A stretch of DNA of 26,662 nucleotides from Paraphysomonas bandaiensis (Eukaryota > Chrysophyceae): the NCBI GenBank assembly GCA_965644295.1, contig CBFFRP010000013.1, positions 1 through 26,662 of the forward strand, written 5' to 3'. Numbering within the stretch: the stretch's first letter is position 1; each line of letters begins with the position of its first letter. The translations under genes were made by a program, and so were the position numbers. Shown here one piece after another: positions 21,766-26,662 of this stretch. The notes under the pieces are model-generated. The model saw only the letters and a program-made list of their open reading frames with translations, was not told where the DNA came from and made no database searches.

Positions 21766-22356
21766 AGTAAAATTTAACAATGTGCTCAATTTGTTATTTT
21801 TAGGCAATTTTAGGTTCTCTTCTGGCAGGTTTTTGTGCATGACCCTTCTTGCTATACTTTGGGTATAGGATCACACCAAATTTGAGTCTGTCGACTCATA
21901 TTGACATCTTGGCCTGTCTTCTGCGGTTGACATATTCCTACGAAGTGACTATTTCATTGAATGATATATCACCTTTCAGGTAGCGAATGTCTTATTTTAT
22001 TAGCAATAGGCGTTTAAGAGTTAGAACTAATTTAACTAAAACTAGTTAGTGCTTAACTCTGATATCCTACTCTTTAATGCTACGAAAGCTACTTGTGCGT
22101 CACCGCAAGCACCAAGGTGCAACTATTTTTGCTCTATCACTCAAAACAAACGCAGTGAGCAAGCAGAAAGTTGATATACCTGGCATCTGCTGACTTCAGG
22201 ATTTTTGAGTCCTTAAGGTGAACAGCTCGGATACTTGACTTCAGCTAGCAGTCCAATACCCTTGAAGTTGGTCTATTCCCGGGTGCCTGTTTATTCGTCT
22301 ACTCAGCAGGGCCCAAAGACGTCTATACACAAGTGACGCATATATTATTACTATAA

Positions 22357-22588
22357 GTAAGTAATACTGTTCATAAAGATGCAGTAATACGCGGTATATT
22401 ATATTAATTATTGTTGTGTGTTGTTGTTACTGCACTGTACTGTGTGTGTAAAATGAAATTATAGTACAAGAGGTAGACCGAGAAGAAGAATTTCGTCGAC
22501 ATTCGTGACGACATATCTGACAACGACCGGGAGGAAGAGGTACCACGAAAGCACACGAGCAGGGTAAGTAATACTGTTCATAAAGATG
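22357..22588. repeat. 25-bp direct repeats about 207 bp apart
   Basis: The 25-bp string beginning GTAAGTAATACTGTTCATAA occurs identically at 22357-22381 and 22564-22588. The second copy follows a coding-like stretch and reads like a splice donor (GGTAAGTA). This may be a local duplication or the footprint of a nested insertion inside the 1.7 kb element. Confidence 0.75.
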
Positions 22589-22890
22589 GTGGCGTGAATC
22601 CCTGAAGAAAGCAGATCTGATACCTTGAAGAGAGAAAATGATGATACTCTAGCTGCGGATGCTCCTCTACCTACTAGTAATAGTGTGCCCCCAACGGCTG
22701 TTGCCGCGTCGTCTCCGAGAATAGGTACTAATACTACTGTCAGTAGTAGTGGTGTTGTGGCATGTATGTACTGTAGTAGTGGTGAAGATAGCTAATAGCG
22801 TTGGAGCGTATGCAATCTATCCAAAATCAGGCTGTTCGGTTGGAGCGTTTCCAATCTCAAGAGAGGCAAAAATGCAGCTATATATGAGAA
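22487..22890 (+). pseudogene. Decayed coding stretch inside the TIR element
   Basis: Three protein-like fragments follow one another in shifting frames: an acidic segment (DIRDDISDNDREEEVPRKH) ending at a GGTAAGTA donor-like site, a Ser/Thr/Pro-rich segment (SNSVPPTAVAASSPRI), and a Gln/Arg-rich heptad-like segment (LERMQSIQNQAVRLERFQ). Stops and frame changes separate them. The pattern resembles a degraded element-encoded nucleic-acid-binding or Gag-like protein. The name is not supported by any conserved motif. Confidence 0.35.
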
Positions 22891-23375
22891 TATGATATTA
22901 CAAAACACAAGTGGCAGGGCCAACTAGTAAAACGCAATAAATATTGCTAATAATATAACAACTATAATTGCAACTTTTTCTTTATCTTTAACCTCTCAGA
23001 AGAACACCACGAAAAAGTGCGAGCCCGACTTTTTGTTGAGGGTCAGGGCCCAATGACGTCTACACAAGTGACACTTACATTAGTGTCCCTAGTACCACAC
23101 AAACATTTAGCTATGAGTGGGCAGACACCTTTCAGCGATTGTGTCAAGTAGTTTTTCGAAATGTTGTTTTCAGCAATATCTGTCGGGGCCTCGCCTAATT
23201 TATTATTTTGATAGTATGCTAAATATATATATACACAAATATATCATAATAATATATTTATATCAAGTAGAATTATAAATCCCGAAAGCTTTTATTCAAC
23301 ATAGCCTATTTCTTCACGAAACCGTTTCACAAGTCCGGATAATATATATGATATATATCACTTATGAATAATTTA

Positions 23376-23591
23376 CTAACATATATCGTTGGACAGCATG
23401 ACTTTTTCTCTACAATAGTGATCCGCCGCCTCGGGTGATTCAGCTACACAGTGAGCTGCCTCAAATAGAGATGATGCATGTGTCTCTCCTCTCCAGTCAA
23501 CTACTTCATATTGATAGAGGTTGAACTTCCAAAAGTCTGAAATATCAACCCCTACATGACAATGAACATTGAACTTAAAAACTGCACACTC
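23376..23591 (-). pseudogene. Coding-like frame of 71 codons lacking a start codon
   Basis: Between TGA 23594-23592 and TAG 23378-23376 the minus strand is open for 71 codons with strongly protein-like composition (KFNVHCHVGVDISDFW, then VVDWRGETHASSLFEAAHC and PEAADHYCREKVMLS). There is no ATG near its beginning. Possible acceptors (GTGTGCAG at about 23583, TCATGTAG at 23552) suggest it is a last exon. An ATG-containing exon candidate with a GTAAAT donor lies at 24273-24234 in matching phase, but that intron would be about 650 bp and would contain the element's terminal repeat. It may be a host gene broken by, or captured in, the element. No family is recognised. Confidence 0.35.
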
Positions 23592-23696
23592 TCAATTAAT
23601 TAAATATGATAACTGTTTCATTATCATTGTTTTTCACTATATTGATATTTTCCTGACTCTTAAACTCCTATTTTGCTAATAATAAGGCATTCACTA

Positions 23697-24368
23697 TTCA
23701 CTATTATTGATACTGAGACAGTCACAATGTCACAATACCCAATCAATATTTTTTACTCAGGAAATCAGGACTGTGAAACAAGTAATTGTATAATTTAGGT
23801 TAACCGCAATTAATTGTCAATTATTGATGAATTACTGCAACTATAATTGACTGCAGCTTACGTCAATTAATTGACAATATATTGTAATGTAGCCTTCTTG
23901 GGAAATAGTATTCATAGAAAAATTCAATAGCTGCATTCATTAATTGACACTTAGCCATCCTACAACTTAGTCATTGTAAACTGAAAATATGATTCTCAAG
24001 CCGTTGACTTGCTGTTACACTATTATTGCTGTTACTAGTAGGATATTACGCCAAATTGACTAGGTCCAGTAATAGAACCCTTTCAACTACTATATTTTCA
24101 AGTAGCCGATATAATTCGAAAACCTTAAAATACCATGTATGTCTATGCAAGATAGATGAAAAATGAGCAATACACCTCAGCGTATGCGTAACGTTCGTAT
24201 TCTAGGAGTTAAGATATGATTTTTTAGATTTACCAGCGTAATCCGTGATGTAAGAAATCATATATGTTCTCATCGATCTACCTGAAATATTAAAATATGT
24301 ATTACCTGTTTATTACCGCTTTCCATAATGCTAATCTATATACAACTACTGCATAACAAAACTCTATC
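23697..24368. other. AT-rich intergenic stretch with palindromic motifs and faint coding signal
   Basis: The palindrome CAATTAATTG occurs at about 23807-23816 and 23864-23873, embedded in mutually inverted TTGACAAT contexts, with a related ATTAATTGAC near 23940. On the minus strand, 24201-24046 is open for 51 codons with helix-like sequence (WYFKVFELYRLLENIVVERV). No complete gene can be built with introns of normal size. Confidence 0.3.
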
Positions 24369-25687
<1,319 letters not shown>

Positions 25688-25747
25688 GACGGCTACAGGT
25701 TGATGTTGTATAGAGAGGATTATAGATATATACGATACATAATCCAC

Positions 25748-25755
25748 TATATATA
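25748..25755 (-). promoter_or_regulatory. TATA-like box upstream of hydroxymethylbilane synthase
   Basis: TATATATA lies about 60 bp upstream of the ATG at 25687 and 30 bp from the long microsatellite. The spacing suits a core promoter with a short 5' leader. In a repeat-rich AT context this is only suggestive. Confidence 0.35.
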
Positions 25756-25783
25756 CACACGATACGTATGGCCACTAGACATA

Positions 25784-26662
25784 ACATACATACATACATA
25801 CATACATACATACATACATACATACATACATACATACATACATACATACATACATACATACATACATACATACATACATACATACATACATACATACATA
25901 CATACATACATACATACATACATACATACATACATACATACATACATACATACATACATACATACATACATACATACATACATACATACATACATACATA
26001 CATACATACATACATACATACATACATACATACATACATACATACATACATACATACATACATACATACATACATACATACATACATACATACATACATA
26101 CATACATACATACATACATACATACATACATACATACATACATACATACATACATACATACATACATACATACATACATACATACATACATACATACATA
26201 CATACATACATACATACATACATACATACATACATACATACATACATACATACATACATACATACATACATACATACATACATACATACATACATACATA
26301 CATACATACATACATACATACATACATACATACCTACCTACCTACCTACCTACCTACCTACCTACCTACCTACCTACATACATACATACATACATACATA
26401 CATACATACATACATACATACATACATACATACATACATACATACATACATACATACATACATACATACATACATACATACATACATACATACATACATA
26501 CATACATACATACATACATACATACATACATACATACATACATACATACATACATACATACATACATACATACATACATACATACATACATACATACATA
26601 CATACATACATACATACATACATACATACATACATACATACATACATACATACATACACATG
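25784..26662. repeat. Compound (CATA)n/(CCTA)n microsatellite running to the window edge
   Basis: About 137 CATA units (25784-26332), then 11 perfect CCTA units (26333-26376), then about 70 more CATA units to near 26655. In the sense of the neighbouring minus-strand gene the array is (TATG)n, the same orientation relative to the gene as the array before the formin. Frames reading MYVC repeats here are not genes. Confidence 0.98.

Larger units (their letters stand above)
21981..23696. mobile_element. Element of about 1.7 kb with terminal inverted repeats (repeat copy D)
   Basis: The left end, TAGCGAATGTCTTATTTTAT, and the right end read on the minus strand, TAGTGAATGCCTTATTATTA, are inverted versions of each other for about 45 bp, both including the GTTTAAGAGT block. 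Inside are the family core with hairpin (about 22085-22125), the CTTGACTTCAGC block, a duplicated GACGTCTACACAAGTGAC block (about 22319 and 23055), decayed coding stretches and a minus-strand frame near the right end. Copies A and C share only the left end; copy B is inverted and longer. No transposase is recognised, so the superfamily is unknown and the element may be non-autonomous. Confidence 0.65.

Noticed and set aside
25688-25747. Longer N-terminus for hydroxymethylbilane synthase starting at 25747
   Set aside because: That start is GTG, the added residues overlap the TATA-like box, and the first in-frame ATG is at 25687.

Overview
The window is nuclear DNA from a eukaryotic microbe. 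Genes are split by short GT-AG introns (41-58 bp in most cases, a few of 82-228 bp). Intergenic DNA is AT-rich, with long tetranucleotide microsatellites and dispersed repeats. The gene set suggests a flagellated protist. It holds a diaphanous-type formin, a roughly 3,100-residue CFAP47-type protein of the ciliary central apparatus, and a plant/alphaproteobacterial-type hydroxymethylbilane synthase that begins with a signal-peptide-like leader. The last point fits an alga with a complex plastid, but I cannot name the taxon.

Layout. Positions 1-1250 are very AT-rich and hold two tightly packed minus-strand ORFs that look like an inserted virus-like (perhaps Polinton-like) element. Positions 1430-3130 hold one copy of a dispersed repeat and a small three-exon minus-strand gene of unknown function (2311-2957). 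A (TATG)n microsatellite at 3247-3475 precedes the formin (3709-8921, 11 exons, 1,501 residues predicted). Positions 8922-10860 hold repeat copies and a four-exon minus-strand gene (10388-10857, 108 residues predicted). The CFAP47-type gene runs from 11445 to about 21026 and includes a single exon of 6.9 kb. Positions 21180-24230 are a repeat-rich block: nested inverted repeats, a roughly 1.7 kb element with terminal inverted repeats, and decayed coding stretches. Hydroxymethylbilane synthase lies on the minus strand at 24369-25687 in four exons. Beyond it is a compound (CATA)n/(CCTA)n microsatellite reaching the window end.

The genes do not form an operon-like unit. The formin acts on actin, CFAP47 in the motile cilium, and hydroxymethylbilane synthase in tetrapyrrole synthesis. 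The two small spliced genes are visible only when phase-compatible introns are removed. They are the best candidates for genes that simple ORF calling would miss.
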